A stretch of 45,630 bases of DNA from Desulfopila aestuarii DSM 18488 (GCA_945863875.1 CAMBBS010000035.1:1-45630); one strand, 5' to 3'. Shown: positions 1 through 8,206, counted from the first letter of the stretch. Notes: generated by a model not told the origin, from the sequence alone. Translations and numbers: made by a program.

Positions 1-696
1 GAAACGATCTCGCGCCGTCTGTATGTGCATGTTTACTATTCCCCCGACAACGAAGCCAAGAAAGAAATCGCCTTCCGTATGGACCTGCTTGAACTGAAGG
101 CACAAATTGAAGAAGGGAAAACCGAGTTCACCGAATCAGCGCAAAAGAAAACAGACAAGTACCTGACCTGTTCCAGGATGGGGCGTGGGGGGCAGCTGAA
201 GGTGGGATTCAACGACAAGGCCATTACCGAAGCAAAGAAGTACTTTGGCTATTTCGCCCTTGTCAGCAATCAGGCCATGGACACATTTACCGCACTTGAA
301 AATTATCGGCTGCGAGAAAAAATCGAAGAACTCTTTGCCGTGCAAAAAGGGAGGCTCGACGGTGCCAGGCCGCGCACATGGCACCCGGACAATCTGCGTG
401 GAAGACAATTCGCACAATTTGTCTCGCTGGGCTATCATTGTTTCCTGACGAAAAAAATAAAGCAAGTACAGGCCAAGCTCGGAAAGAGAGAATCCGGGAA
501 AACCGAATCACTCATCAAGTTCGAAAAGAAACTGGACAACTGGCTTTCGCAACGTTCCCTCGCCCAGATCCTGGATTGGTTCGACTGCATTGAAACCACA
601 AAGGTACAGACGGTCCTGGGCAGTTATCGATGGTCCACCGAATCAGTGGCCAGAGACAGACTGTTCTTGGAGTACTTGGGAGTAGACACCAAATAG
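1..696 (+). pseudogene. C-terminal part of an IS1634/IS4-type DDE transposase, cut by the window edge
   Basis: The frame is open from base 1 to the TAG at 694-696, so the 5' part lies outside the window. The motif 'YFGYFALVSNQ' followed by 'ALENYRLREKIEELF' and 'GRQFAQFVSL' is the C-terminal block of IS1634-like DDE transposases, the region around the catalytic glutamate (Y-x-x-R-x-x-I-E). The product ends 'FLEYLGVDTK', a natural-looking C-terminus for the family. The family call rests on these motifs. No downstream inverted repeat was found, and DNA from another transposase family follows immediately, so the element's right end appears lost. It could be functional only if its 5' part is intact upstream, and even then its right end seems missing. 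Confidence 0.7.
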
Positions 697-1154
697 TGTA
701 CGCTTTATCCGACTTTCAGGATTCTCTGAAATTGTCAGACAAAGAAAACAAAGATCTCTCCACACAGGTTCGCACCCTCCTCTGGCATGGCAACATCAAT
801 GAAATTGTCAACTTTGTCAGGAAGAAATTAGCCCAGGAAAAAAGCGCATCAAAGACAGCCTTGAAAAAACTGAACGACTATTTCGGGGAGCACTCGAGAT
901 TTCAATACGCAACATTTCGCTACAATGGTCTGCTCACCGGCAGCGGAACTGTTGAAAGCGCCATCCGTCGTGTTATCAATCTTCGTATCAAGGGAACAGG
1001 ATTGTTCTGGAAGCGTGAACATGCAGAGAATATAATCTTTCTACGCTCATTAGTCCTTACTGGTAAGCTGAGAAATGTTAGTCGGAAAGGATTGGGAATA
1101 GTGAGAAACATGTTTGAAAACAATATCATCCATGACTTGCCGTTGGCTGCTTGA
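697..1154 (+). pseudogene. C-terminal fragment of an ISKra4/UPF0236-like transposase
   Basis: The frame extends back to an ATG at 630, but the first 20 or so codons are the preceding transposase read in another frame. Recognisable sequence begins about 697 ('VYALSDFQDSLKLSD'). The diagnostic block is 'GSGTVESAIRRVINLRIKGT' followed by 'FWKREHAENIIFLRSLVL', matching the C-terminal G-S-G-x-V-E-S-A / R-L-K-G-x-x-x-W motif of ISKra4 and UPF0236/ISLre2-like transposases. The N-terminal two thirds are absent, so this is a dead fragment. It abuts the IS1634-type fragment within a few bases, which suggests insertion of one element into the other followed by deletion. The exact family is uncertain. 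Confidence 0.65.
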
Positions 1155-1490
1155 GCGGTGTAACTTTTTTGTATTGCACCCACGTAACATCGCCTAAGAA
1201 ACGCCGATGCTTCTCCAGTGCTTTTTGAGAAAAATGCCCTAAAAATCATTGCCGCCTTCAGCAGGGGTAACCGACGTAACATATGCTGGATTTGATAGCC
1301 AATTTCCAACAGCTTGCTAGACTCAGAAATCAGTTATTCTCAAGATTTTCAATGAGTTTTGGTCTTAGGAGCTGTTGAAATATAATTGTTACATATTGCC
1401 TTAAAGTTGTATATTGTCGTCTCAAAACACATTCAAGCATCTCAATGATCGCCATCCATTCCATTATCATCCCGGTTTTAAATTGGTTGA
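1155..1490. other. Gene-free stretch between transposase remnants
   Basis: I see no credible gene in these 336 bases. The octamer CGTAACAT occurs twice, near 1183 and 1276, and TTTCCAACAGCT near 1302 is an imperfect inverted match to AGCTGTTGAAA near 1370. These could be worn ends of insertion sequences, but neither is long enough to define an element. Confidence 0.4.
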
Positions 1491-2066
1491 AAGCGATCGT
1501 CAGGACATTGCAATGCGGACATCAAGAGACAGGCGAGCCTTATTGCCGGAATCAAGAACGGCCTCAACAAGCTTTACAAGAAGCTGACAAATGCCAATGC
1601 CGCAACGAAGAAGGACGGTGCCCCGCGCCGGAACAGTATCAGGCAACGGCTGGAAGGTACCATCGCCGAACAAAAGTCCGCGCTCACTGTTCTCCAGGAA
1701 GAAAAGAAGCAGTTGCCGGAGCGTGTGAATGCTTCAAGTCTTGTGGATTACCTATCGATCCAGCGGGTTGACGATGAAGGGATATACCTGTTTGATTTTG
1801 TGACAGCTTCTGTCTGGAATGCCCGCAAGCAGATGATAGACTGGCTACGGCCGCACTTCGATGAGGAAAATGAGCCGGTGGATCTGTTTTATGCCATCAC
1901 CAATTGCCATGACTGGATCAAGTCAACCAGGACAATGGTCACGGTACGACTTGAGCCATTGCAGCAGCGGATACGGCGGCTTGCCCAGGAGCAACTTTGC
2001 CGCAAACTGACAAATCTCGGGGCGCGTACCCCAACCGGCAAATGGCTTGTAGTTGAGGTGTCCAAA
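1491..2066 (+). pseudogene. Transposase-like remnant, 5'-truncated and without a start codon
   Basis: One open frame begins just after a TGA at 1488-1490 and carries a lysine-rich, helical segment ('LNKLYKKLTNANAATKKDG', 'TIAEQKSALTVLQEEKKQ'). A conserved-looking block follows: 'SVWNARKQMIDWLRPHF', 'DLFYAITNCHDWIKST', 'RLAQEQLCRKLTNLGARTP'. I recognise this as a family of putative transposases common in sulfate reducers, but I cannot give its IS family. There is no in-frame ATG near the 5' end and similarity starts abruptly about 1500, so the N-terminus has been deleted. After 'WLVVEVSK' (about 2066) the frame runs on without meaning into the antisense of the selO 3' end. Confidence 0.5.
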
Positions 2067-2121
2067 AAAATGATTGATTTTCTACCTCCATTCACGAGGT
2101 CTGAAAATAAATATGAGATCC

Positions 2122-2142
2122 TATTATGTCCCCAGATTAAAT
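2122..2142. repeat. 21-bp direct repeat, copy 1 (downstream of selO)
   Basis: TATTATGTCCCCAGATTAAAT is identical to bases 6376-6396. This copy touches the selO stop codon (2142-2144 on the minus strand), and the other lies upstream of selO. This copy has no inverted partner nearby. It is probably half of a dispersed palindromic (REP- or MITE-like) element. Confidence 0.75.
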
Positions 2143-2419
2143 CAAGAACTACAAGAAAGCATTATACATCCAGCCCTGCTGCGGGCCCAGTCGGGGCGTT
2201 TTACGGCAAAGTGTTCTTTGTCCGGTTGTTCGTCGTAGGGCTTGCGCAGCAGGTCGAGGAGTTCATTTACCAGGGCAAAGTCGCCGCTCTCCGCCTTGTC
2301 GATGGCGAGCTGGGCGAGGTAGTTGCGCAGGACGTATTTGGGATTGACGCTGTGCATCTTTTGCCGTCGCAGATCATCCGGGACCCTGTCCTGCCGCAGG
2401 CGTTTGGTGTAGGCTAGCA
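2142..2419 (-). pseudogene. selO: selO, 3' part (C-terminal 89 codons plus left target duplication)
   Basis: Read on the minus strand this encodes '[17 protein letters not shown]', then '[15 protein letters not shown]', '[13 protein letters not shown]' and a terminal 'SCSS' before TGA. That is the highly conserved C-terminal end of SelO/YdiU protein adenylyltransferases, which end in a Cys or Sec dipeptide context. It lacks a start. The frame joins the 5' part (4833-6173) across the insertion sequence: GCC (Ala) at the duplicated target is followed here by TAC (Tyr), rebuilding '..WLLAYTKRL..'. The GTG at 2420-2418 is an accident of the junction and not a gene start. The C-terminus is normally part of the fold, so neither half should be active alone. 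Confidence 0.93.
2412..2419. repeat. Target-site duplication, left copy (GGCTAGCA)
   Basis: GGCTAGCA immediately precedes the left end of the insertion sequence and recurs immediately after its right end at 4833-4840. An 8-bp duplication fits IS4-family elements of the IS50-like groups. Confidence 0.93.
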
Positions 2420-2436
2420 CTGCCCTTTACCCATAA
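2420..2436. repeat. Left terminal inverted repeat of the insertion sequence
   Basis: CTGCCCTTTACCCATAA; it pairs with 4816-4832 with one mismatch at position 10. Similarity stops after base 17, which defines the repeat length. Confidence 0.9.
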
Positions 2437-2589
2437 GTTTCGGCAACATTTTTTTAATCATCCCTGAGCTCGAACCCTTCGCACATAATTTGTAATATCG
2501 AATAGCCGTACCACATTACTTGATGACCAGGGGGGAGGTCGCCAGACCGGTTAAGATACCCGCCCATTCTTGCCACCAATTTTACCGCG

Positions 2590-4773
2590 TCACCTAAACA
2601 ACCTGGGGGCGCTAAGCTTTTTTTTTGCATAGGCGGCCAAGACTTTTATTTCCAGATCAGAAAATAATACTTCGGGAGGCAGTTCCGGGGTTTCTCTTCC
2701 CAAAAGTGTCATGAGCATGATCCGCCAGGCAACAACCATATTGATCGCTATTGCTCGCTTAAGCCGGTCGGCGGTTTTATGTGCCATCTTTTCAACTCCG
2801 CATCCAGATTTCAGCACCCGATGCCAGTCTTCGATTCGCCAGCGCAAACAATACCATTTTACACACTTTACGGCATCAGCAACGGATTTTATGTCGATTG
2901 TCGTAAGCAAAAACCATTCAACAGGTACCGTATCAGTAGGGGCATTGTCTTCGCGCACATGGACAATCCAGACCGGAAGGGGAGCTTTGTCCTGATAATA
3001 CGGTGGAGGATTCAATTCTACTTGTACATAGCGCACGGCAACTTCCGCTATACGTGCTGATCGTTTGGGACGAATTTTCTGTTTACTTTTTTTCGGTCTG
3101 GCGCTTTGTCGGGGGATCTTAATCTTAAGCATGGCCTGAACCGGCGATTGCCTGACTGTATCGAACAGTTTATGCTCTCCTGTTGTTCTACGATCGAATT
3201 TGGCGCGTACGAGCAGCTCAACCCTGGAAAAATTACACCGCTGTTCATCAAATAATTCAAAGAAGTCCGCCTCACGATCCAGGACGTTGACCAAAGAGGT
3301 ATGCGGCATCTGTGCTTTTAATTCTGTACAATCGCGCAACCCCTCGATCCAGCTGAATGTTTTTTTCTCTTCAATGGGGATTGCTGAGACCGGCCGTTTG
3401 TCCTCTTCTGCTTTTGGTTCTGGAGCAGTACATTTGGCACCTAGCACCCCCAGGGGCAGACCTTCTGTGGTTACCGTGAATGTCGAATGCAGATGCAACC
3501 CTTTGCTCTGAGCACCAGTCTGATTCTTGCCGATAACCCCCAAACCCTCACATTTGTCCAGATTGGAATAATTAAGATCACTGCCATCTTGAATACAAAG
3601 GACAGTCTTTTGTGCCTTCATTCGCCGTATCGTTTGCTCACGATGCGGCAGAAGGATATTGGCCATCGTCACACCTGAATCGCTCGGTTTATCGATCAAT
3701 CTATAGTAGCCTTTCACTTTTGACCAGTCGCCTCCCGCAACCCCACAATAGGCACGCCCAGGGTTCTGCGCTTTATCTGCTGCAATTTCAACAAGCCTGT
3801 CGCTCAGTCGCTTGTCGCCCAAAGGAGCTCCACCGAATTCTTTCTCTGCCCAATTCCCACCGTCGACGCAAGTGGTTATGTCAAGAGCATCTAAACCGCT
3901 GCCCTGCGGAAGCCCAATCTTGCTGCGGAAATCTTCAGCGAGTGGATACACATAAATATCTTTAATACTTTCCGCCTTCTTCACGAAACGATCCTGTCGT
4001 CCCCTGCCTTTGGTACGGCCGATCCAGTGCCAATTTGTGGCCTTGTAACATGTCCCAACATATCGATCGGTGTCTACAAAGCTTTCCAAAAGTTGCGGCC
4101 GGTAACCATAACGCGTTTCAAAATCTCCTGGAAATACTCGGATAACCATACCAAGCAATCTGGAGGCAAGGTTTTTACATGATACGCCGGAGCGAATCAG
4201 AAATCGGCTCATATTAACGACATGGTGTAAATTCGCTCGGCGGGTGTCCAAGTCCCAGCCGATCCATCTATCACGGGCCTCCAAGTGTAATGCCGCCGAA
4301 CTAAATCCCACACCTCCCAGCCAACCATATTCCGATTTCACTAGATAACGAAGTTGACGACCAACCAACGGGCCAGCTCCTCGCGGATGATCTTGAATCA
4401 TCATTTCGTTCCAGATTCGCCTATGCTCTTCTGTTTCTACCGTAATCAACTGTAATTGATAAATGTTTCCAACCTCATCGGCAACACCTTGAAGTTCAGG
4501 GAGTGGCTCTGAAAGACGTAATGTCCCTTGAATGCCCGGATGATTTCGGCGCAGGGGTAAAACAAATCGCCCCTGCCTTTCCAACTCGCGCAATGCTTTT
4601 ATGCATCCAGCGCTTTGCTTGTTCCAGAGTGGATCAAAAAAGTTATAATGCCCACAAAGATTATCCGCCAGTTGTGTCCGGCTGATGGTGTCATTATTAT
4701 CGAGTATGTTGCAGATGTACTCAATCACCTCAGGCTGCTCGAGTGTTCGTTTGATTTGATTTTGCGTTTCCAT
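2590..4773 (-). CDS. Tn5-like DDE transposase with N-terminal DUF4338 (DruA-like) domain
   Basis: The 727-residue product is about 250 residues longer than Tn5 transposase. Residues about 105-265 carry the DUF4338 signature also found in DruA of Druantia phage defence: 'GRQLRYLVKSEYGWLGGVGF', 'ARDRWIGWD', 'NLASRLLGMVIR', 'RYGYRPQLLESFVD', 'GTCYKATNWHWIGRTKGRGR'. From about 308 the Tn5-type half begins ('EFGGAPLGDKRLSDRLVEIA'). The catalytic triad is intact: D396 ('CIQDGSDLNY'), D499 ('VLDREADF') and E648 ('WRIEDWHRVLKSG', the Y-R-E-K region). It should cut and paste the flanking inverted repeats. No ribosome binding site precedes the ATG; a promoter six bases upstream suggests a leaderless mRNA. 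The role of the DUF4338 half in transposition is not known to me. Confidence 0.9.
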   Translation of the reverse strand: METQNQIKRTLEQPEVIEYICNILDNNDTISRTQLADNLCGHYNFFDPLWNKQSAGCIKALRELERQGRFVLPLRRNHPGIQGTLRLSEPLPELQGVADEVGNIYQLQLITVETEEHRRIWNEMMIQDHPRGAGPLVGRQLRYLVKSEYGWLGGVGFSSAALHLEARDRWIGWDLDTRRANLHHVVNMSRFLIRSGVSCKNLASRLLGMVIRVFPGDFETRYGYRPQLLESFVDTDRYVGTCYKATNWHWIGRTKGRGRQDRFVKKAESIKDIYVYPLAEDFRSKIGLPQGSGLDALDITTCVDGGNWAEKEFGGAPLGDKRLSDRLVEIAADKAQNPGRAYCGVAGGDWSKVKGYYRLIDKPSDSGVTMANILLPHREQTIRRMKAQKTVLCIQDGSDLNYSNLDKCEGLGVIGKNQTGAQSKGLHLHSTFTVTTEGLPLGVLGAKCTAPEPKAEEDKRPVSAIPIEEKKTFSWIEGLRDCTELKAQMPHTSLVNVLDREADFFELFDEQRCNFSRVELLVRAKFDRRTTGEHKLFDTVRQSPVQAMLKIKIPRQSARPKKSKQKIRPKRSARIAEVAVRYVQVELNPPPYYQDKAPLPVWIVHVREDNAPTDTVPVEWFLLTTIDIKSVADAVKCVKWYCLRWRIEDWHRVLKSGCGVEKMAHKTADRLKRAIAINMVVAWRIMLMTLLGRETPELPPEVLFSDLEIKVLAAYAKKKLSAPRLFR

Positions 4774-4779
4774 GCCGAC

Positions 4780-4808
4780 AGTATCAACGACGTGAAAATA
4801 GCTGTCCA
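4780..4808 (-). promoter_or_regulatory. Putative promoter of the transposase, at the right end of the insertion sequence
   Basis: On the minus strand TGGACA (4808-4803) is followed after 17 bases by GATACT (4785-4780), a fair sigma-70 match. The ATG starts only six bases after the -10 box, so transcription would begin at or next to the start codon. Confidence 0.45.
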
Positions 4809-4815
4809 GTGTTAT

Positions 4816-4832
4816 TTATGGGCAAAGGGCAG
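4816..4832. repeat. Right terminal inverted repeat of the insertion sequence
   Basis: On the minus strand CTGCCCTTTGCCCATAA, partner of 2420-2436. It also supplies the six foreign codons (LPFAHK) and the TAA that now end the selO 5' part. Confidence 0.9.
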
Positions 4833-4840
4833 GGCTAGCA
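4833..4840. repeat. Target-site duplication, right copy (GGCTAGCA)
   Basis: Exact copy of 2412-2419, inside the selO reading frame (codons for Leu-Leu-Ala). Confidence 0.93.
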
Positions 4841-6173
4841 GCCAGTCGCTGAGCCGATGGCGGTAGTCATCGGATATCTCTTGCGGGGTGTAGTTTGCCT
4901 GGCAAAGGGCTGCCGACAGTTCTTCCGGCTTGTGCGGTGTGGTATCGGCGGAGATGGTCGCCAGATTTCTGAAGAAAATGGTCATATCCGTTTCTACGAG
5001 CTGGAGGATTTCCACCAGTTCGCCGATAAGTGCATCGTCGGTTGCCGCTTCAAAACTCTTCAAGCCAAGTTTTGCCGCCATCATGTCGTTCCATCCGCTG
5101 AGAAACAGCGAATTGTAGGAGCTGAGAGCTTCCTGCAGCGGTTCAATTTGCCGCACCAGCGGGTAGATGGCGTTGGCCAGCTGCAGAAGGTTCCACTGGC
5201 CGATATGTGGCTGGTTGCTGAAGCAGTAGCGGCGGCGATGGGCATCGGTGGTGTTTGGCGTCCACTGTGTTTCATAACCCTCGAGCCAGCCGTAGGGCCC
5301 GTAATCGATGGTCAGGCCGAGGATGGACATATTATCGGTATTCATCACCCCGTGCACAAAACCCACCCGCATCCAGTGAAGGATCATCGCCGCGGTGGTA
5401 CGGCATATCTCGCTGAACCATGCGATATAGACCGGAACCGATGGCTCGCCCAGATGGGGGAAGTCGGTGCGGATGGTGTAGTCGACCAGCCTTTGCAGCA
5501 GCGCGGTTTCGCCCCGGGCGGTGAGGATTTCGTAATTGCCGAACCTGAGAAACGATGGCGCCACCCGGCAGACGACGGCGCCCGGTTCGTCCTTCGGGTG
5601 GCCGTCGTAAAACATGTCCCGGGTGACCAGTTCCCCGGTGGTAACAATACTCAGCGCCCGGGTTTTCGGGATGCCCAGGTGGTGCATGGCCTCGCTGCAG
5701 AGAAATTCCCTGATCGACGAACGCAGCACCGCCAGGCCGTCGGCTTGCCGGGAATAGGGCGTTGGTCCGGCCCCTTTCAGCTGCAGCATCCACCGCCTGT
5801 TGTCTTTATTGAGGATCTCGCCGAGATTGATCGCCCGGCCGTCGCCGAGCTGTCCGGCCCAGTTGCCGAATTGATGTCCGCCATAGCACATGGCAAAAGG
5901 ATCCATGCCGGGCAGGAGATTGTTGCCGGCAAAGATCTCGGTAAAAAGGAACGAGCGGCAAAACTCCTCGGACAGGTCGAGCAGGTCGGCCGTTTCACGG
6001 CTGTAGGCGACCAGCTGCGGCTTGGATACTTTTGTTGGCTGCACCCGTGAATAGCAGGCGCCCTTCACCTGGCGACAATAATTGTCGGCTTGCGGGTCGG
6101 ACGGCAGCTCTTCGACGAAGCGGTTGTCGAAAACGATCGGGTTGGTGAGTTGGTTGGGAAGTTGGGTACTCAT
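4833..6173 (-). pseudogene. selO: selO, 5' part (first 447 codons), interrupted by the insertion sequence
   Basis: SelO is a pseudokinase-fold enzyme that transfers AMP to protein hydroxyl groups. Seen here: '[20 protein letters not shown]', '[13 protein letters not shown]', '[17 protein letters not shown]', '[15 protein letters not shown]', '[18 protein letters not shown]', all family hallmarks around the nucleotide site. The start is set at the ATG at 6173 ('MSTQLPNQL'); a GTG further upstream at 6239 is possible. The frame runs six codons into the insertion sequence and stops at 4812. Joined to 2142-2411 it would give about 536 residues, near the family's usual length, with no other lesion seen. 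A truncated product lacking the C-terminal 89 residues may be made but is probably inactive. Confidence 0.93.
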
Positions 6174-6302
6174 GGGTTTGTCCGGGTTAATTTTGTTTGG
6201 TGTTGTGATGCCCCGATTAATGAAGACTAAGCATGACACATTGTGGCGGCAAATTAATATGATAAAATAACCAGGTTGCCAGATTCTTCGATAATAGTTA
6301 TT

Positions 6303-6396
6303 GGTTAAAAAGGGAACATAATAAAATTGACGTATTATTTCCTTCGATTAAATAACCGTCGTGCATCGTTAATTTTATTATGTCCCCAGATTAAAT
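6303..6396. repeat. Imperfect palindrome (REP/MITE-like) containing the second 21-bp repeat copy
   Basis: Bases 6303-6328 pair with 6371-6396 (20 of 26 complementary; core GGGAACATAATAAAATT against AATTTTATTATGTCCCC). The spacer is 42 bases. The right arm contains TATTATGTCCCCAGATTAAAT, identical to 2122-2142. The element lies between selO and the membrane-protein gene at 6424. It resembles REP elements mobilised by Y1 transposases or a small MITE; no transposase for it is visible. Confidence 0.6.
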
Positions 6397-6423
6397 GAAT
6401 ACCAATGAGGAGAAGAGCAACAG

Positions 6424-7134
6424 ATGGTAGTACGAATTCTTATTGCGGGCTTTGCCTCTTTCGTTGCCGGGCTGAGTTATCTGACCGGTCTTGGCCGGAT
6501 GATGACGGGATTGCTGCTTGGCTTTGGCGCGTTTTGTTCGTTTTTTTTCGGCGTGCTGTTTGTCCTGCCCATTGATGCCGAGCGGATTTTTTTCCCGGTG
6601 TACGACAAGGTGCCCGCCTGGCCCTATTTTGTTCTGGGCCTGCTTCTCAGTGGCATGACCGTTGCCCTTTTTCTGGTAAAAGTAAAACCGGTGCGGGAAG
6701 AGCAGGTTTCAGCCATCCATTTTAAGTATCTGCTCGGCGGTATCGGCAGCTATTTTGTCAGCCTCTTTCTGTCATCCGTCTACTGGTTTCCCTCCGAAGC
6801 GAAAAAACTGTCCGCCGATCCCTCTGCCCTGACCATGGAGGTGCTGCTCGGCACCGGCCTGTTTCTCGTCGGCGTGTCCGTTTCCTGCTCTCTGTTGTAC
6901 CGTGCCTCCAGGGGCGCATCGGAGCGTCATCCCGATCTGATGCGGCGCTTTGTCCTCGGCTTTTTTACCTTTTTCCAGCTTGACAAGATGCCGCTGCTGG
7001 TCGCCTACCTGCTCATCTATTCCCCGGAAACCAAGGTCACTTTTCCGTATGTTGCCGCCCTGGCCCTCGCCTCGTATATCCCGGTGGGTATCTTTTTATT
7101 GAAGGCCACTTTGGACACCAGGGGCGAAATTTAA
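6424..7134 (+). CDS. Uncharacterised polytopic membrane protein
   Basis: The 236-residue product is hydrophobic with about six predicted membrane spans (around residues 4-22, 27-50, 67-84, 103-120, 140-157 and 207-226), a mostly basic cytoplasmic loop ('RASRGASERHPDLMRR') and no recognisable catalytic motif. A good ribosome binding site (GAGGAGAAG) precedes the ATG by about eight bases. I do not recognise the family. It stands alone on its strand, downstream of the palindromic repeat, and converges with the DUF1992 gene one base away; GGCGAA and TTCGCC around the two stop codons could form a small hairpin shared by both transcripts. Confidence 0.75.
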   Translation: MVVRILIAGFASFVAGLSYLTGLGRMMTGLLLGFGAFCSFFFGVLFVLPIDAERIFFPVYDKVPAWPYFVLGLLLSGMTVALFLVKVKPVREEQVSAIHFKYLLGGIGSYFVSLFLSSVYWFPSEAKKLSADPSALTMEVLLGTGLFLVGVSVSCSLLYRASRGASERHPDLMRRFVLGFFTFFQLDKMPLLVAYLLIYSPETKVTFPYVAALALASYIPVGIFLLKATLDTRGEI

Positions 7135-7135
7135 A

Positions 7136-7519
7136 TTACTTCGCCTTGGAGCGCAGGGTGATTTTTTCCACCACCTTGCGGTAATAGTCGTGCTGGCTGG
7201 AGATATTCGAGGAGAAGGGGCGCCGGGCATCAACTTTCATCAGCAGCACATTGAGCTTTTTCATCTGCTTCAGGCGTTCGTGTTCATCGTCGGTTCTGCA
7301 GATCAGGTCCTCCAGTTTTTTAATCTCTTTGCGCTCTTCTACTTCCGGTGGCAGGTAGCCGCTGTTTTTCAGGATCTTGTAGGCCATTTTCAGGTCATCG
7401 GGCACAAAGCGATCGTCTTCAAGCGGCAGGGGCTTGTTTTTCCACTTCGGCGAGTTCAGATCCCTTTCCCGCATGGCCTCGGCAATTCTCTGTTCCGCGA
7501 TAAAGGCTAGTGAATCCAT
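7136..7519 (-). CDS. DUF1992 (DnaJ-homologue subfamily C member 28 conserved domain) protein
   Basis: The 127 residues match the DUF1992/DJC28_CD family almost end to end: 'IAEQRIAEAMRERDLN' near the N-terminus, 'LAFIA' before it, 'GKPLPLEDD'-type text seen here as 'NKPLPLEDD', then 'DDLKMAYKILKNSGYLPPEVE'-type sequence in the middle. The family is small, soluble and of unknown biochemical role, and it lacks a J-domain. The ATG at 7519 has a strong GGAGG seven bases upstream. It is the second gene of a two-gene minus-strand unit after the carboxylesterase (18-base gap). Confidence 0.88.
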   Translation of the reverse strand: MDSLAFIAEQRIAEAMRERDLNSPKWKNKPLPLEDDRFVPDDLKMAYKILKNSGYLPPEVEERKEIKKLEDLICRTDDEHERLKQMKKLNVLLMKVDARRPFSSNISSQHDYYRKVVEKITLRSKAK

Positions 7520-7537
7520 GGGACCTCCAATGTGTAA

Positions 7538-8206
7538 TTACACGCCCAGGCTAAATTGCAATTGCAGCCACCGGGAAATATCGCCGATCTGCTGTGGGCA
7601 GACGGCGTGTTCCATCGGATAATTCTCATAGCTGACGCTGTAACCTTTTGCGGCAAGCTGCGTGGTGGCCTTGCGGCCGAGCTGTTCGGGCACGACCGGA
7701 TCATCCGTGCCGTGCTGGATTTTGATGGGGATGGCCAGATTTGCCGCACTGTAGGCAATGATCCCGGCGGTGGCAAAGTAGGTGGACATGGCCAGCAGCC
7801 CGCCGAGGGGTTTCGGGTGGCTGAGGGCCACCTGGTAGGCGACCGCGCCTCCCTGGGAAAACCCGGCGATGACAATCCTTTTGCTGTCGATGCCCCGCTC
7901 GAGTTCCCGGCTGACGAAGGCGTTGATCTGCTCGGCGGAGGCCATCAAGCCGGCAATGTCGACCTTTCTCTCTATCGTCATATCGACAATGTCGTACCAG
8001 GCGGGCATGACGAAGCCGCCGTTAATCGTCACCGGCATGGCCGGGGCATGGGGGAAAATAAACCGAACCGCCAGCCCGGCCGGCAGGTGCAGCTCGGGGA
8101 CGATGGGGGCGAAATCGCTGCCGTCCGCCCCAAGGCCGTGCAGCCAGATAACCGTGCTGTCCGGGTGGGCTTTTGTTTCCAGTTCAATGGCGGGGAGAAG
8201 AGGCAT
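7538..8206 (-). CDS. Alpha/beta-hydrolase carboxylesterase (phospholipase/carboxylesterase family)
   Basis: This 222-residue cytoplasmic serine hydrolase belongs to the acyl-protein-thioesterase-like family (PF02230). It should cleave carboxylic esters of small or acylated substrates. The fold marks are clear: 'VIWLHGLGADGSDFAPIVP' (oxyanion loop), 'FIFPHAPAMPVTINGG', the nucleophile elbow 'GFSQGG' with Ser117, the acid in 'HGTDDPVVP' (Asp169) and His200 in 'MEHAVC'. The full triad is present and length is typical. No signal peptide is seen. It is the first gene of a unit with the downstream DUF1992 gene. The natural substrate cannot be read from sequence. Confidence 0.93.
   Translation of the reverse strand: MPLLPAIELETKAHPDSTVIWLHGLGADGSDFAPIVPELHLPAGLAVRFIFPHAPAMPVTINGGFVMPAWYDIVDMTIERKVDIAGLMASAEQINAFVSRELERGIDSKRIVIAGFSQGGAVAYQVALSHPKPLGGLLAMSTYFATAGIIAYSAANLAIPIKIQHGTDDPVVPEQLGRKATTQLAAKGYSVSYENYPMEHAVCPQQIGDISRWLQLQFSLGV

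Larger units (their letters stand above)
2420..4832 (-). mobile_element. Complete IS4/Tn5-like insertion sequence (2,413 bp) inserted in selO
   Basis: The ends are inverted repeats: CTGCCCTTTACCCATAA at 2420-2436 and, on the minus strand, CTGCCCTTTGCCCATAA at 4832-4816 (16 of 17 identical). They are bounded by an exact 8-bp duplication, GGCTAGCA. The element carries one long transposase gene on the minus strand (2590-4773), in the same direction as selO. The 170 bp between the transposase stop and the left end hold no gene. The intact ends, the exact duplication and an uninterrupted transposase frame indicate a recent insertion that may still move. Length and duplication size fit the IS4 family; the IS50-like subgroup is inferred from the Tn5-type catalytic domain. 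The element is not named because no database comparison was possible. Confidence 0.93.

Noticed and set aside
4857-6050. A long plus-strand open frame opposite selO (397 codons)
   Set aside because: It is the antisense of the conserved selO frame in GC-rich DNA; its translation has no domain, and selO explains the region fully.
7128-7146. GGCGAA/TTCGCC hairpin across the two convergent stop codons
   Set aside because: The six-base stem is too short and lacks a T-run to call a terminator.
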